Shown one piece after another: positions 23,819 through 32,994 of a stretch of DNA of 64,000 nt (positions within the stretch are counted from its first letter, which is position 1; the number at the start of each line of letters is the position of its first letter). A program made the translations under genes and the position numbers. The notes below the pieces were generated by a model, which ran no database searches, had not been told where the DNA came from, and saw only the letters and a program-made list of their open reading frames with translations. The DNA is taken from assembly GCF_002013915.1 (NCBI RefSeq), contig NZ_MBTF01000012.1, positions 372,001 to 436,000 on the forward strand, read 5' to 3'. Origin of the DNA: Mucilaginibacter pedocola (GTDB lineage Bacteria; Bacteroidota; Bacteroidia; Sphingobacteriales; Sphingobacteriaceae).

Positions 23819-24654
23819 TACAAAATAAATTTCGCCGCCACCCATTCCTTATCTTTTTTATGGGTGATGTATTTAAGGTTGTATTTACGTGCCTCGTCGG
23901 TAATAATATCGAGGTCGGGCGATTCGTAGAAGCCGCTGAAGTATATCTCGCCGCCGGGTTTTAACGCTTTGGCGTAGCTCTCCATCTGGTCGAGCAGGAT
24001 ATTGCGGTTGATGTTGGCTAAAATGGTATCGTACTGCTCATCAGGGATAACCTCTTTAGAACCACAAAGGGCGGTGATATTATCTACACCATTCAGCGCC
24101 GAGTTTTCTATGGTACTTTCGTAGCAAACCGGGTCGTAATCAATCGCTACCAATTCCGTTGCACCTAACTTAGCAGCCAATATGGCCAGTATGCCTGTGC
24201 CGCAGCCCATATCCAATACCTTTTTGCCGGCAAATTCGTTCTCCAGCATCAGTTGCATCATCATGGCGGTGGTTTGGTGGTGCCCGGTACCAAAAGCCAT
24301 CTTAGGGTCGATAACTATCTCGTACTTAAACTCCGGCCTTGGCTCGTGAAAGGTAGCCCTTACGAAAACCTGACCGCTTACCTCTATCGGCTCAAAATTA
24401 CTTTCCCATACCTCGTTCCAGTTCTTTTGCGGGATGAGGTTAATATCGTAGCTAAAGGTGAACATATCGCGGTATTGCGCAAGTGTTTCCTCCAGTAATT
24501 CGGGGTTAAAATCATCCACAGGGATGTAGGCTTTAAAGCCCAGGTCAACCTCTTCAAAAGTATCAAAACCGATCTCACCCAAAGCGCCTATCAGCAGATC
24601 CTGCTGGTAATCTTCGGTAGTGATGGTGGTAAAAAGGAGTTCGTAGTAGTTCAT
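23818..24654 (-). CDS. prmA: Ribosomal protein L11 methyltransferase
   Basis: 278 residues. The N-terminal L11-recognition domain (~1-110) is followed by a class I methyltransferase domain: GTGHHQTTAMMMQLM, the SAM-binding VLDMGCGTGILAILAAKLGA, VAIDYDPV and LANINRNIL. It trimethylates L11 at several positions. It is followed on the same strand, after a repeat tract, by nothing closely coupled; tpiA lies upstream on the same strand. Confidence 0.93.
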   Translation of the reverse strand: MNYYELLFTTITTEDYQQDLLIGALGEIGFDTFEEVDLGFKAYIPVDDFNPELLEETLAQYRDMFTFSYDINLIPQKNWNEVWESNFEPIEVSGQVFVRATFHEPRPEFKYEIVIDPKMAFGTGHHQTTAMMMQLMLENEFAGKKVLDMGCGTGILAILAAKLGATELVAIDYDPVCYESTIENSALNGVDNITALCGSKEVIPDEQYDTILANINRNILLDQMESYAKALKPGGEIYFSGFYESPDLDIITDEARKYNLKYITHKKDKEWVAAKFIL

Positions 24655-24658
24655 GGGG

Positions 24659-24770
24659 TCAGAGATTAGAGGTTGGAGGACAGAGGTCAGAGGTTAGAAA
24701 AGAAATATAATAACAAAGGTTAAAGGCCAGCTTATAACTAACCTCTAACCTTTATCCTCTAACCTCTGAT
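24659..24770. repeat. Inverted seven-base-period tract (GTTAGAG / CTCTAAC words)
   Basis: Six 7-base words ending in AGAG (24659-24698) are mirrored by CTCTAAC-type words (24737-24770), so the tract can fold into a long imperfect hairpin between tpiA and prmA. Confidence 0.7.
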
Positions 24771-24772
24771 AA

Positions 24773-25537
24773 TTAATTAAACGCTTTAACGATATCGGTA
24801 AAGTCGCGCGACTTTAAGGAAGCGCCGCCGATAAGGCCGCCATCTATATCTGCCTGGGCAAATAGCTCGGCAGCGTTTTTAGCGTTGCAGCTACCGCCGT
24901 AAAGGATGGTTGTAGCATCAGCAACTTCCTGGCTGTATTTAGCAGCAATTTCTTTGCGGATGAACTCGTGTATCTCTTGTGCCTGTGCCGATGTAGCAGT
25001 TACACCTGTACCAATGGCCCAAACCGGCTCGTAAGCCAAAACGATAGTACCGAAAGCCTCAGCCGATAAATGGAAAACGCCTTCTTCTAACTGGCTTTTG
25101 ATGATGCCAAAGTGGGTATTAGCTTCGCGCTCTGCCAAAGTTTCGCCGATGCAGAAGATCGGTTTTAAACCATTAGCTAAAGCGGTATCAGTTTTTTTGG
25201 CAAGCAATTCGTTGCTTTCGCCAAAGTACTGGCGGCGCTCCGAGTGGCCCAGTATCACGTACTCGGCACCGGTTGATTTTACCTGTTTTGCCGAAATTTC
25301 GCCGGTGTAAGCGCCTGCTTCTGCCTGGTGGGCGTTTTGTGCGCCTACAGCTACGTTAGCATAGCCTTTTGCCAAAGCCGCCAGGCTGTGCAGGTGGATA
25401 AACGGGCTGCAAACAACCACTTGCTGGTTGCCGGTGGCTTCATCTTTAACCATGTTAATCACTTCCGAAAATAAGGCCAGGCCTTCGTTGTAATCAAGGT
25501 TCATTTTCCAGTTGCCGGCTACGATCTTTTTTCTCAT
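24773..25537 (-). CDS. tpiA: Triosephosphate isomerase
   Basis: 254 residues, normal length. Active-site motifs are complete: AGNWKMN (Lys13 region), the electrophilic His in YVILGHSERR, and the catalytic Glu in VLAYEPVWAIGTG; the phosphate-binding loop YGGSCNAKN and GGLIGGASL follow. It interconverts dihydroxyacetone phosphate and glyceraldehyde 3-phosphate in glycolysis. The start is preceded by an inverted 7-base-period tract. Confidence 0.97.
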   Translation of the reverse strand: MRKKIVAGNWKMNLDYNEGLALFSEVINMVKDEATGNQQVVVCSPFIHLHSLAALAKGYANVAVGAQNAHQAEAGAYTGEISAKQVKSTGAEYVILGHSERRQYFGESNELLAKKTDTALANGLKPIFCIGETLAEREANTHFGIIKSQLEEGVFHLSAEAFGTIVLAYEPVWAIGTGVTATSAQAQEIHEFIRKEIAAKYSQEVADATTILYGGSCNAKNAAELFAQADIDGGLIGGASLKSRDFTDIVKAFN

Positions 25538-25550
25538 TGCTTTTTAGTTT

Positions 25551-25645
25551 AGTCCATGGGCCATAATCGATGGTCCATAGTATGTTTATTGTGTTTTACT
25601 TTATATGTTCTTTTCTTCCATAGACTATCGACCATGGACTATTGA
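25551..25645. repeat. Inverted seven-base-period tract (GGTCCAT / CCATAGA words)
   Basis: Four to five words ending in CCAT (25551-25585) face words with CCATAG and CCATGG (25617-25645). It lies between tpiA and the GlmU-like gene. Confidence 0.7.
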
Positions 25646-25655
25646 CTTCTTACTA

Positions 25656-26825
25656 CTACCGAGTTCTCTCGAACACCTCCGTCAATATCCCCCGCTCTGC
25701 TTCGTCGAAACTTCGGTGTTCGCGGCGGGCAAATACACGGGCAGTGGTTTCCATAGCTTTATCAAACTGGTATTCTTCCATCCCTTCGCTCCCGCCCCAT
25801 GCGAAATCGGGCACATGCGTTTTGGGGTAACCGCCTCCAAAAATATTGGCGTTTACACCTACTACGGTACCGGTGTTAAACATGGTGTTTATACCGCTTT
25901 TAGCATGGTCGGCCATTATCAGCCCGCAAAACTGCAAACCGGTGTCGCGGTAGCCGTTAGTGGTATAATCCCAAAGCTTCACGTTAGCGTAGTTATTCTT
26001 CAGGTTAGAGTTATTGGTATCGGCCCCTAAATTGCACCACTCGCCAATTACCGAATTACCCAGGTAACCCTCGTGCCCTTTGTTGGAGTATCCCCAAATT
26101 ACGGCATTGTTTACCTCCCCGCCTACGCGACAATAAGGGCCAACGGTGGTAGCACCGTATACTTTAGTTCCCATTTTAAGTTGCGAATGCTCGCAGATAG
26201 CAAATGGCCCGCGTATGTTGGTGCCCTCCCAAATTTCGGTATTGGCCGATAGGTATATAGGCCCGTTTATAGTACTAAAAGTACAGCATTCGGCCTGCGC
26301 ACCTTCTTCGGCAAAAAAGTCATCGCCTATAATGGTGTTAGTGCTGCTCATTTCGGCGCTCTCGCGGCCATCTGTAAGCAGTTTAAAATCTTTACGCAGT
26401 TCGGTATCGTTCTTTTTAAAAATATGCTCGGGGTACACTATACGCACAAATTCGCGGTCGTACTTAAGGGCATCGGGTAAATATGTTTCTATCGAAAACG
26501 CTTTGGCATCGGCCATGTTTAGCCTCGTCGCTATCAGCACATCATCAAGTGCTATAGCCTCGCCAATTTGCAGTTCGGCAATAATGGCCACCAAATCGGC
26601 ATCCGGGCAAACCGAACCGTTGACGAACAGGTTATCCCCCTCGTAAGCAATCGGAAACTTCGGCTGCAAATAAGCCTCTGTTAAAAACGAATAGTTTTGG
26701 CCAAGGTGTTTACCCCATTTTTCGGCGATGGTAAGTATACCCAAACGCAAGTCGGCAACCGGGCGGGTAAACGTTAAAGGCAGGAGCGTATTGCGGGCGT
26801 TATCGTCGAACAGAATGATTGCCAT
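25656..26825 (-). CDS. GlmU-family protein (putative nucleotidyl/acetyltransferase)
   Basis: 389 residues. The N-terminal ~180 residues (MAIILFDDNARNTLLPLTFTRP) form a reduced nucleotidyltransferase-like domain lacking the usual GTR loop; the C-terminal ~200 residues are a left-handed beta-helix with hexapeptide pattern (STNTIIGDDF, IWGYSNKGHEGYLGNSVIGE, GINTMFNTGTVVGV). This is the GlmU-like family found across Bacteroidota. Sugar activation for envelope polymers is likely, but whether the first domain is catalytic is unclear. It follows rpmE2 on the same strand. Confidence 0.85.
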   Translation of the reverse strand: MAIILFDDNARNTLLPLTFTRPVADLRLGILTIAEKWGKHLGQNYSFLTEAYLQPKFPIAYEGDNLFVNGSVCPDADLVAIIAELQIGEAIALDDVLIATRLNMADAKAFSIETYLPDALKYDREFVRIVYPEHIFKKNDTELRKDFKLLTDGRESAEMSSTNTIIGDDFFAEEGAQAECCTFSTINGPIYLSANTEIWEGTNIRGPFAICEHSQLKMGTKVYGATTVGPYCRVGGEVNNAVIWGYSNKGHEGYLGNSVIGEWCNLGADTNNSNLKNNYANVKLWDYTTNGYRDTGLQFCGLIMADHAKSGINTMFNTGTVVGVNANIFGGGYPKTHVPDFAWGGSEGMEEYQFDKAMETTARVFARREHRSFDEAERGILTEVFERTR

Positions 26826-26837
26826 GTGTCAAAAATA

Positions 26838-26866
26838 AAAAAAGTCCCCCGTTTGGTGGGAGACTC
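26838..26866 (-). terminator. Terminator after rpmE2
   Basis: On the minus strand AGTCTCCCA pairs imperfectly with the GGGGGACT arm around an ACCAAAC-type loop and is followed by a long T-run. Confidence 0.65.
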
Positions 26867-26891
26867 GTAAATATTTTTATTGAAAAAACAC

Positions 26892-27140
26892 TTATTTTTT
26901 GTTGTAACGGCTACGGAATTTATCGATACGGCCGGCAGTATCTACCAACTTCATCTTACCTGTGTAGAACGGGTGCGAAGTGTGAGAAATTTCTAATTTA
27001 ACCAATGGATACTCATTGCCATCTTCCCATTTTACGGTTTCGCGGCTATCGATGCATGATTTGGTTATGAAAGAGTAGTCGTTAGACATGTCTTTGAAAA
27101 CAACTAACCTATAGTTTGATGGATGCAGATCTTTTTTCAT
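26892..27140 (-). CDS. rpmE2: 50S ribosomal protein L31 type B
   Basis: 82 residues. It starts [19 protein letters not shown] and ends with [13 protein letters not shown], typical of type B L31. The zinc-binding CxxC pair of type A is absent (only one Cys, in TKSCID), so this is the zinc-independent paralogue. Whether a type A copy exists elsewhere cannot be seen, but the type B is often the sole L31 in this phylum. Confidence 0.95.
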   Translation of the reverse strand: MKKDLHPSNYRLVVFKDMSNDYSFITKSCIDSRETVKWEDGNEYPLVKLEISHTSHPFYTGKMKLVDTAGRIDKFRSRYNKK

Positions 27141-27169
27141 TGTTAATATTACTTCCTATAAAAGAGGTG

Positions 27170-27177
27170 CAAATATA
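27170..27177 (-). promoter_or_regulatory. -7 promoter element (TATATTTG) for rpmE2
   Basis: TATATTTG on the minus strand, 29 bases before the ATG, giving a conventional short leader. Confidence 0.55.
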
Positions 27178-27271
27178 GTAATAACTTTCTAAATACTAAA
27201 TGATAAACTAAAAAGTTTTTAACATCGTGTTGGCAGTTTCAATTTGCTTTATAAAGCTACCATTTTTGGCT

Positions 27272-28651
27272 TTAATACTCCGTTGCGCCAATATCAAAAC
27301 CACTGCCTGCCGGGCGGGCCTTTCCGTAAAAATCGGCATTTATGCCATACAACAACACATTAAGCCCCGCATCAACCAGTGGCGACGTTGCCTGCAAACG
27401 GTAATTGGCCGATTGCGCATCCACAAACTGGCAGGCGGCAATATCATTGGCTACAAAATTATTTAAATTAAGTATTTTAACCAGGCTGCTTTTACGGTTT
27501 ATAGCTATACCCGGCCCGCGAATAATGATGGCATTATTAATAACCGTATTTAGCGGTATAAGTTCCGAATTCATTTTTATGCCATCGCGCCCGGGGTAAA
27601 TAATGGTATTATTAATAAACTGGAAATTAAGCCCCGGCGTAAACCTCGAATCGGCAAAAATGCCATGCTCGCCGGCATTAATTATAAAATTGTTATAAAC
27701 CTGGTTATCGCCATAGCCCAACACAATTATACCGTTGCCCGGCGCATTCTTTATCATGTTGTTATAACACTTCCCGCCGGTACCCTCGCCTAATTGTATG
27801 CCATTATTTTGCCCGCTGGCAAAAGGCGATAGGCCCGAATAGCGCACGGTGTTATTATATATGTAGGCGCCCGAAATGGCGCTGCCTACTTGTATACCTT
27901 CGCAACCGGTAGAGTCTACCCTGTTCCAATATACTTTAAGCCTTACAATATCATGCGGAAACACCGTACCACAAGCCACCTGCCTGCCATCGGCATAAAA
28001 AGAATTGCCAATGTATAAGCCTTCGCCCCCGGTGTTATGTACATAGTTGTGGTGTATTAGTACATTCCGCATGGTAAAGTTACCCCTCCAGGTGGCTTCA
28101 TCGCAAGTTGGGTCGGTTTTGGCCATTATACCGGCAAAGCCGCTATCGTGTACTTCCACATAAGCTATCTCAAAATCCGAGCTCAGGTCGTCCATCGTCA
28201 TGCCTATATTACCGCCTACTACTTCAAAGCCGTATTTAACATCGGGGTCGCCGTTGCCCATTACCTTAAAATTACTGCAATTTTGCGTTTTAAAACCGTA
28301 GGAAGCGGTTACACCGGTAGTAAACGTTACCCGGCCGCCCTGGTTCACAACTATAATGGGGTTTTGTGCGGTGCCCTGTAAATTCCTGAGAAGTAAAGCA
28401 CCGCGGGTACCTGCGGGTATGTAAATTATGGTGCCGGGGGCCATGTTTGCGCCGTCTACCATCCACTGGTTAGGCTGCACCGTGTAGGTATCGGCACCTC
28501 CAATATCTTCCCCATCGGGCGATAGGGCTAAGCGTTTTGATGCCGGAAGGGCAGTTTTTTCGGGAATGCTTACCTGTTTTGTACACATCGCAAATAACGA
28601 CACAATACCGGCAGCCACAATTACACGCGCGATGTAAAGCTTAATCTTCAT
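27272..28651 (-). CDS. Right-handed parallel beta-helix lipoprotein, copy A
   Basis: 459 residues from the ATG at 28651. A lipoprotein-type signal (VSLFAMC) is followed by a beta-helix with many Asn ladders (YNNTVRYSG, NNGIQLGEGTGGKCYNNMIK, FINNTIIYPG). The architecture is that of pectate-lyase-like or polysaccharide-binding surface proteins. It is a close sister of the gene at 28896-30305: the central ~270 residues are largely identical. Catalytic residues cannot be assigned. Surface-exposed glycan processing or binding is likely. Confidence 0.85.
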   Translation of the reverse strand: MKIKLYIARVIVAAGIVSLFAMCTKQVSIPEKTALPASKRLALSPDGEDIGGADTYTVQPNQWMVDGANMAPGTIIYIPAGTRGALLLRNLQGTAQNPIIVVNQGGRVTFTTGVTASYGFKTQNCSNFKVMGNGDPDVKYGFEVVGGNIGMTMDDLSSDFEIAYVEVHDSGFAGIMAKTDPTCDEATWRGNFTMRNVLIHHNYVHNTGGEGLYIGNSFYADGRQVACGTVFPHDIVRLKVYWNRVDSTGCEGIQVGSAISGAYIYNNTVRYSGLSPFASGQNNGIQLGEGTGGKCYNNMIKNAPGNGIIVLGYGDNQVYNNFIINAGEHGIFADSRFTPGLNFQFINNTIIYPGRDGIKMNSELIPLNTVINNAIIIRGPGIAINRKSSLVKILNLNNFVANDIAACQFVDAQSANYRLQATSPLVDAGLNVLLYGINADFYGKARPAGSGFDIGATEY

Positions 28652-28895
28652 TTTTAAATTAATTAGTAGGGGTAGAAAACAAAAGCGGCTATTGTACAAC
28701 TAATAGCTATAGAGGTTTATACGGCGCGGCTTATAAATAGTTGTGGTTTTCTTTCGCGGCTGTTAAATAAAAAAGCCACACATACAGCGTGTTAGAAATA
28801 AAATTTAGCAGTAGTTGAATTGGCAGCAAAAAGCCAATATTACCGCAACTAAACAGCCGGGGAATTAAGCAGCAAAGCGAAGGAATTGCAGTGCC

Positions 28896-30305
28896 TTATT
28901 CGGTAGCGCCAATAGTAACAGCAGTGCTGCCACTGCGCTGCTTACCATAAAAATCCAGGGTGATGCCGTAGGTAAGCACCAAAGCACCGGCGCCTAACAA
29001 TGGCGAGCCGGGTTGCAAGCGGTAATCGCCGCCGGCAAAGTCTACAAATTTAACCGCGCTGATATCGCGGCCGGTATAATTATTCAGGCTGGTGAGTTTT
29101 ACGTTGCGGCTCATGCGGTTAATGGCCGTGCCCGAGCCGGTGATAATAATAAGGTTATTTATCGCCGTATTCATTGGTATGGTTTCCGAGTTTAATTTAA
29201 TGCCGTCCTGCCCCGGAGAGATGATGGTATTATTAATAAACTGGAAGTTAGGCCCCGGCGTGTACCGCGAATCGGCAAAAATGCCGTGCCCGCCCGCGCT
29301 GATGATAATATTATTGTAAAGCAGGTTATCGCCCAGCCCAAGCAATATAATACCATTGCCGGGCGCATTTTTTATCAGATTATTGTAGCATTTGCCACCT
29401 GTGCCCTCGCCAAGCTGTATGCCATTGTTTTGCCCACTGGCAAATGGCGACAGGCCGGGGTTAGTTACCGTATTATTGTAGACCTCGGCACCCGAAATAG
29501 CGGCGCCCACCTGTATACCCTCGCAACCGGTAGAATCGGCTACGTTGTTATATACTTTCAGGTTAAGCACATCGTGGGGCATCACCCTGCCGCAGCTAAG
29601 CGAAACTCCATCTTTATAAAACGAGTTGCCTATATAATACCCTTCGCCGCCTGTTTTGTGCACATAGTTATCGTGTACCTTTACATTGGCCATGGTAAAA
29701 TGCCCACGCTGGGTGGCAGCATCGCAGCTGGGGTCGGTTTTAGCCATAATACCGGCGAAAGCGCAATTGCGTACCTCAATATTAGCCACCTCAAAATCGG
29801 TACTCAGGTCGTCGAACGTTACACCTATATTGCCACCACTCAGGTTAATACCATATTTTACGGACGAAACGCCGTTGCCCAGTACTTTAAAAAACTGGCA
29901 GTTGGTGGTTTTAAACGCGTAAGACGCCGTTGAGGCAACATCAATATGCACCTGCCCCCCTTGGTTAACAATGGTTATGGGTGCTTCGGGGTTGCCTTTT
30001 AAGTTTTTTATAAGCAACGAGCTACGTGTACCCGCCGGAATGTATATAACGGCACCTGCAGGAACTTTCGCCCCATCAAACTGCCAGTCGGTAGGTTTTA
30101 TTGTATACGTGGCGGTCGGAGTTGTTGGCGTAGTTGGAGGCGTAGAGGGTGTCGAGGTAGTTTCTTTAGCGGTATCAACAACGGCAACCTCGCCCGGCTT
30201 GGTAGTTGGCGTGGTGGTAACATCTATTTTTTTGGCGCACATCGTAAACGATGATACCATCATTAATAAAGCTATTCCACGCATTATGTAAGTAGTTTTT
30301 TTCAT
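28896..30305 (-). CDS. Right-handed parallel beta-helix lipoprotein, copy B
   Basis: 469 residues from the ATG at 30305. Signal with SSFTMCAKK, then a Thr/Pro linker (TSTPSTPPTTPTTPTATY) absent from copy A, then the same beta-helix: HDVLNLKVYNNVADSTGCEG, SGQNNGIQLGEGTGGKCYNN, FINNTIISPGQDGIKLNSE. Divergence is concentrated in the N-terminal linker and the last ~60 residues. The genes are 244 bases apart and read in the same direction, so they probably arose by tandem duplication. Confidence 0.85.
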   Translation of the reverse strand: MKKTTYIMRGIALLMMVSSFTMCAKKIDVTTTPTTKPGEVAVVDTAKETTSTPSTPPTTPTTPTATYTIKPTDWQFDGAKVPAGAVIYIPAGTRSSLLIKNLKGNPEAPITIVNQGGQVHIDVASTASYAFKTTNCQFFKVLGNGVSSVKYGINLSGGNIGVTFDDLSTDFEVANIEVRNCAFAGIMAKTDPSCDAATQRGHFTMANVKVHDNYVHKTGGEGYYIGNSFYKDGVSLSCGRVMPHDVLNLKVYNNVADSTGCEGIQVGAAISGAEVYNNTVTNPGLSPFASGQNNGIQLGEGTGGKCYNNLIKNAPGNGIILLGLGDNLLYNNIIISAGGHGIFADSRYTPGPNFQFINNTIISPGQDGIKLNSETIPMNTAINNLIIITGSGTAINRMSRNVKLTSLNNYTGRDISAVKFVDFAGGDYRLQPGSPLLGAGALVLTYGITLDFYGKQRSGSTAVTIGATE

Positions 30306-30469
30306 TCCCGCCGTATCAAACACCTGTTGCAAAAGGCTTTACAAAATACAATATTTAGCTATATCAAAGTAAAATATTTCACAACCGGGTACTTATACGC
30401 GCGTTTTGGGAATTTGTTGTTCTAACATGTAACTAAAAATAAGCGGGAAGGTTTTACTTAAAGAATAAT

Positions 30470-30600
30470 TATGGCGATCCCTGCGGGCCGGGCTATACGT
30501 TGCAACTCCTCGCCCTTTCCCTCACATAGGCTTCCGCGGCTGTGGGGTTTCCGCTCCTATCCCTATCGCGTTTTGCCTGAACCATGATGCGCTTGATTGA
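30470..30600. other. GC-rich island of unknown nature in an otherwise AT-rich gap
   Basis: Between copy B of the beta-helix genes and methylmalonyl-CoA epimerase, ~130 bases are much richer in G and C than their surroundings (e.g. CCTGCGGGCCGGGC, GGCTTCCGCGGCTGTGGGG). No ORF with coding character is visible. It could be a structured RNA, a remnant of a mobile element, or an interspersed repeat not otherwise present in this window. Confidence 0.35.
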
Positions 30601-30627
30601 AAGATTTACCTGATACGAACGAATTCA

Positions 30628-30673
30628 AACTGCTAACTACCCACTGCAAACTGCCCACTGCAAACTGCTAACC
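30628..30673. repeat. Seven-base-period tract (CACTGCA and AACTGCC words)
   Basis: Six consecutive 7-base words alternate between AACTGCx and CACTGCA and run into the stop codon of the epimerase gene. Confidence 0.7.
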
Positions 30674-31075
30674 AATACTTTGGCACAACTCCACCAACAC
30701 GCCATTAGCCGTCTTCGGGTGCACAAAGCAAACCAGTTTATTATCCGCCCCTCGCTTAGGTACATCATTCAGCAGAACAAAACCTTCGGCTTTTAGGCGT
30801 GCCATTTCGGCTTCAATATTATCTACATCAAAAGCAATGTGATGTATACCCTCTCCCCTTTTCTCCAGGTATTTGGCTATGGGGCTATCGGGCGAGGTGG
30901 CTTCCAGCAGTTCTATTTTATTGGGCCCGCTTTGCAGGAACACCGTATTCACGCCTTCCGATGGCACTGCTTCGGTTTTATAGGCAACCGTACCCAGCAG
31001 CAGTTCGTAAGTATTTTTAGCTTCCGCCATATCCTTTACCGCAATGCCGATGTGCTCTATCTTGTTCATGTCCAA
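30668..31075 (-). CDS. mce: Methylmalonyl-CoA epimerase
   Basis: 135 residues; a start at the second Met (31069) is equally possible. It is a vicinal-oxygen-chelate fold: metal ligands in IEHIGIAV and GEGIHHIAFDV, and the final acidic ligand in GVLVELCQ. It converts (S)- to (R)-methylmalonyl-CoA between propionyl-CoA and succinyl-CoA. No mutase or propionyl-CoA carboxylase gene lies nearby. It is divergent from iscS. Confidence 0.92.
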   Translation of the reverse strand: MDMNKIEHIGIAVKDMAEAKNTYELLLGTVAYKTEAVPSEGVNTVFLQSGPNKIELLEATSPDSPIAKYLEKRGEGIHHIAFDVDNIEAEMARLKAEGFVLLNDVPKRGADNKLVCFVHPKTANGVLVELCQSIG

Positions 31076-31143
31076 ATATTGTAAATTATTGGCGCAGCTG
31101 CGTATTTTATAGCACGCACAAAGTGTAAAAGTAAAACTTTGCG

Positions 31144-31151
31144 TATATTTG
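31144..31151 (+). promoter_or_regulatory. -7 promoter element (TATATTTG) for the isc operon
   Basis: TATATTTG 18 bases before the iscS ATG. No IscR-like site is evident and no iscR gene is adjacent. Confidence 0.5.
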
Positions 31152-31169
31152 TAATGTTAATTCTTGACC

Positions 31170-32381
31170 ATGAACATCCCAATTTATTTAGATAACAACG
31201 CTACTACCCCCATGGACCCGCGGGTACTGGAAGCTATGATACCTTATTTTACTCAAAAATTTGGTAACGCGGCCAGCCGTAACCACCACTTTGGCTGGGT
31301 AGCCGAAGAAGGCGTTGATTACGCACGCGAACAGGTTGCCAAACTGATTGGCGCTTCCGAAAAAGAGATCATCTTTACTTCGGGTGCTACCGAATCTGAC
31401 AACCTGGCCATTAAAGGCGTGTTTGAAATGTATAAAGATAAAGGTAACCACATCATCACCGCGGTTACCGAACATAAAGCCGTTTTAGACGCTTGCAAAC
31501 ACGTTGAAAAACTTGGTGGTAAGGTTACTTACCTGCCCGTGAAAGAAGACGGCTTGGTTGACCTTGAAGTATTGGAAGCTGCCATGACTAAAGAGACCAT
31601 CCTGGTTTCAATCATGTATGGTAACAACGAGATAGGTGTTATACAGCCCGTTAAAGACATTGCTGCCATTGCCCATAAATACGGTGCCCTGTTCATGACA
31701 GATGCAACCCAGGCAGTTGGTAAAATACCGGTAGATGTTAACGCTGATGGTATTGACCTGCTGGCTCTATCGGCTCACAAAATGTACGGACCTAAAGGTG
31801 TTGGCGCATTATACGTTCGCCGCAAAGGCCCAAGGGTTAAAGTTACCGCCCAAATGGACGGTGGTGGCCACGAGCGCGGTATGCGTTCGGGTACCTTGAA
31901 CGTACCGGGCATAGTTGGTTTGGGTAAAGCCTGCGAAATTGCCGGCCAGGAAATGGAAAGCGAAGCAAAACGTTTATCTGCCCTGCGCGACAAATTGCAA
32001 AGCGCGTTAACCGTGCTGGAAGAAAGCTATGTTAACGGTAACGTTGACCACCGCTTGCCACACGTAGCCAACATCTCTTTCAAATACGTAGAAGGTGAAG
32101 GTTTGATGATGGCCATGAAGGATTTAGCGGTATCTTCAGGTTCGGCTTGTACTTCGGCATCGTTAGAGCCATCGTACGTATTGAAAAGCTTAGGCTTGTC
32201 TGACGACCTGGCTCACTCTTCTATCCGTTTCGGCCTTGGCCGTTTCACAACCGAAGAGGAAGTTGATTACGCTGTAGAAGTAACCAAAAAAGCGGTTACC
32301 CACCTGCGCGAGCTATCACCACTTTGGGAGATGTTTAAAGAAGGCATCGACCTTAACTCGATAGAGTGGGCGGAACACTAA
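31170..32381 (+). CDS. iscS: Cysteine desulfurase
   Basis: 403 residues from the ATG at 31170 (a TTG at 31164 is less likely). PLP-dependent class V aminotransferase fold: [11 protein letters not shown] at the start, [10 protein letters not shown], the PLP lysine in [11 protein letters not shown] and the catalytic cysteine in the flexible loop [10 protein letters not shown]. It removes sulfur from cysteine for iron-sulfur cluster building on IscU. It opens an iscS-iscU-iscA cluster; hscA, hscB and fdx are missing here. An inverted pair of REP units separates it from iscU. Confidence 0.96.
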   Translation: MNIPIYLDNNATTPMDPRVLEAMIPYFTQKFGNAASRNHHFGWVAEEGVDYAREQVAKLIGASEKEIIFTSGATESDNLAIKGVFEMYKDKGNHIITAVTEHKAVLDACKHVEKLGGKVTYLPVKEDGLVDLEVLEAAMTKETILVSIMYGNNEIGVIQPVKDIAAIAHKYGALFMTDATQAVGKIPVDVNADGIDLLALSAHKMYGPKGVGALYVRRKGPRVKVTAQMDGGGHERGMRSGTLNVPGIVGLGKACEIAGQEMESEAKRLSALRDKLQSALTVLEESYVNGNVDHRLPHVANISFKYVEGEGLMMAMKDLAVSSGSACTSASLEPSYVLKSLGLSDDLAHSSIRFGLGRFTTEEEVDYAVEVTKKAVTHLRELSPLWEMFKEGIDLNSIEWAEH

Positions 32382-32479
32382 GCCGCCCCCCGGCCCCCTG
32401 AAGGGGGAGCAAGAATAAATTGATCAAAGAATAAAATACATAAACAACTTCTATTCCCCCTTCAGGGGGTTAGGGGGCA
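32382..32479. repeat. Inverted pair of REP-like palindromes between iscS and iscU
   Basis: The left unit (32382-32411) reads GGCCCCCTGAAGGGGGAGC directly after the iscS stop codon. The right unit (32453-32479) is its inverse (CCCCCTTCAGGGGGTTAGGG). About 40 AT-rich bases lie between them, so the RNA could form one large hairpin separating two cotranscribed genes. Confidence 0.85.
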
Positions 32480-32491
32480 AACATTAAGAAA

Positions 32492-32905
32492 ATGGCTTAT
32501 TCAGATAAAGTTATCGACCATTACACCAACCCCCGCAACGTGGGTACGCTTGATAAAAGCAGCCACAAAGTGGGTACAGGTTTGGTTGGCGCACCGGAGT
32601 GCGGCGACGTAATGCGTTTACAAATACAGGTTGATGATAACAACATCATCACCGATGCAAAATTCAAAACATTTGGTTGCGGTTCGGCTATCGCATCGTC
32701 ATCATTGGCTACCGAATGGCTTAAAGGCAAAAGCGTAGATGATGCCATGAAGATAGATAACATGGACATCGTAGAAGAACTTGCCCTGCCACCGGTGAAA
32801 ATTCACTGCTCGGTATTGGCAGAAGATGCTATCAAAGCAGCTATCAACGATTTCCGCGTGAAAAACGGCATGGAGCCAATCGCGCTTGAAAAATCGCATC
32901 ACTAA
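32492..32905 (+). CDS. iscU: Iron-sulfur cluster scaffold protein
   Basis: 137 residues. The three cluster-binding cysteines are present: GAPECGDVM, FGCGSAIAS and KIHCSVLAEDAI. The start YSDKVIDHYTNPRNVG is typical. The LPPVK motif, recognised by the HscA chaperone, is intact (ALPPVKIHCS), which implies that an HscA homologue exists elsewhere in the genome. Clusters assembled here from iron and IscS-derived sulfur are passed to carriers such as the adjacent iscA product. Confidence 0.96.
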   Translation: MAYSDKVIDHYTNPRNVGTLDKSSHKVGTGLVGAPECGDVMRLQIQVDDNNIITDAKFKTFGCGSAIASSSLATEWLKGKSVDDAMKIDNMDIVEELALPPVKIHCSVLAEDAIKAAINDFRVKNGMEPIALEKSHH

Positions 32906-32994
32906 TTGTTAGTGAGTAGAGAGTAGTTGAATAGAGAATAGTTTTAACCGTCTCAGCAACCACTCACCACTCACTTAAGCAACCATTCACTACC
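32906..32994. repeat. Seven-base-period tracts between iscU and iscA
   Basis: GAGTAGA/GAATAGA-type words (32910-32945) are followed by ACCACTC/ACCATTC-type words (32957-32992), partly complementary in sense. The tract reaches to the iscA start codon. Confidence 0.65.

Noticed and set aside
29286..29933. 215-codon plus-strand frame opposite beta-helix copy B
   Set aside because: Mirror of a repetitive gene; a similar antisense frame opposite copy A exists only in part. No start signal or domain.
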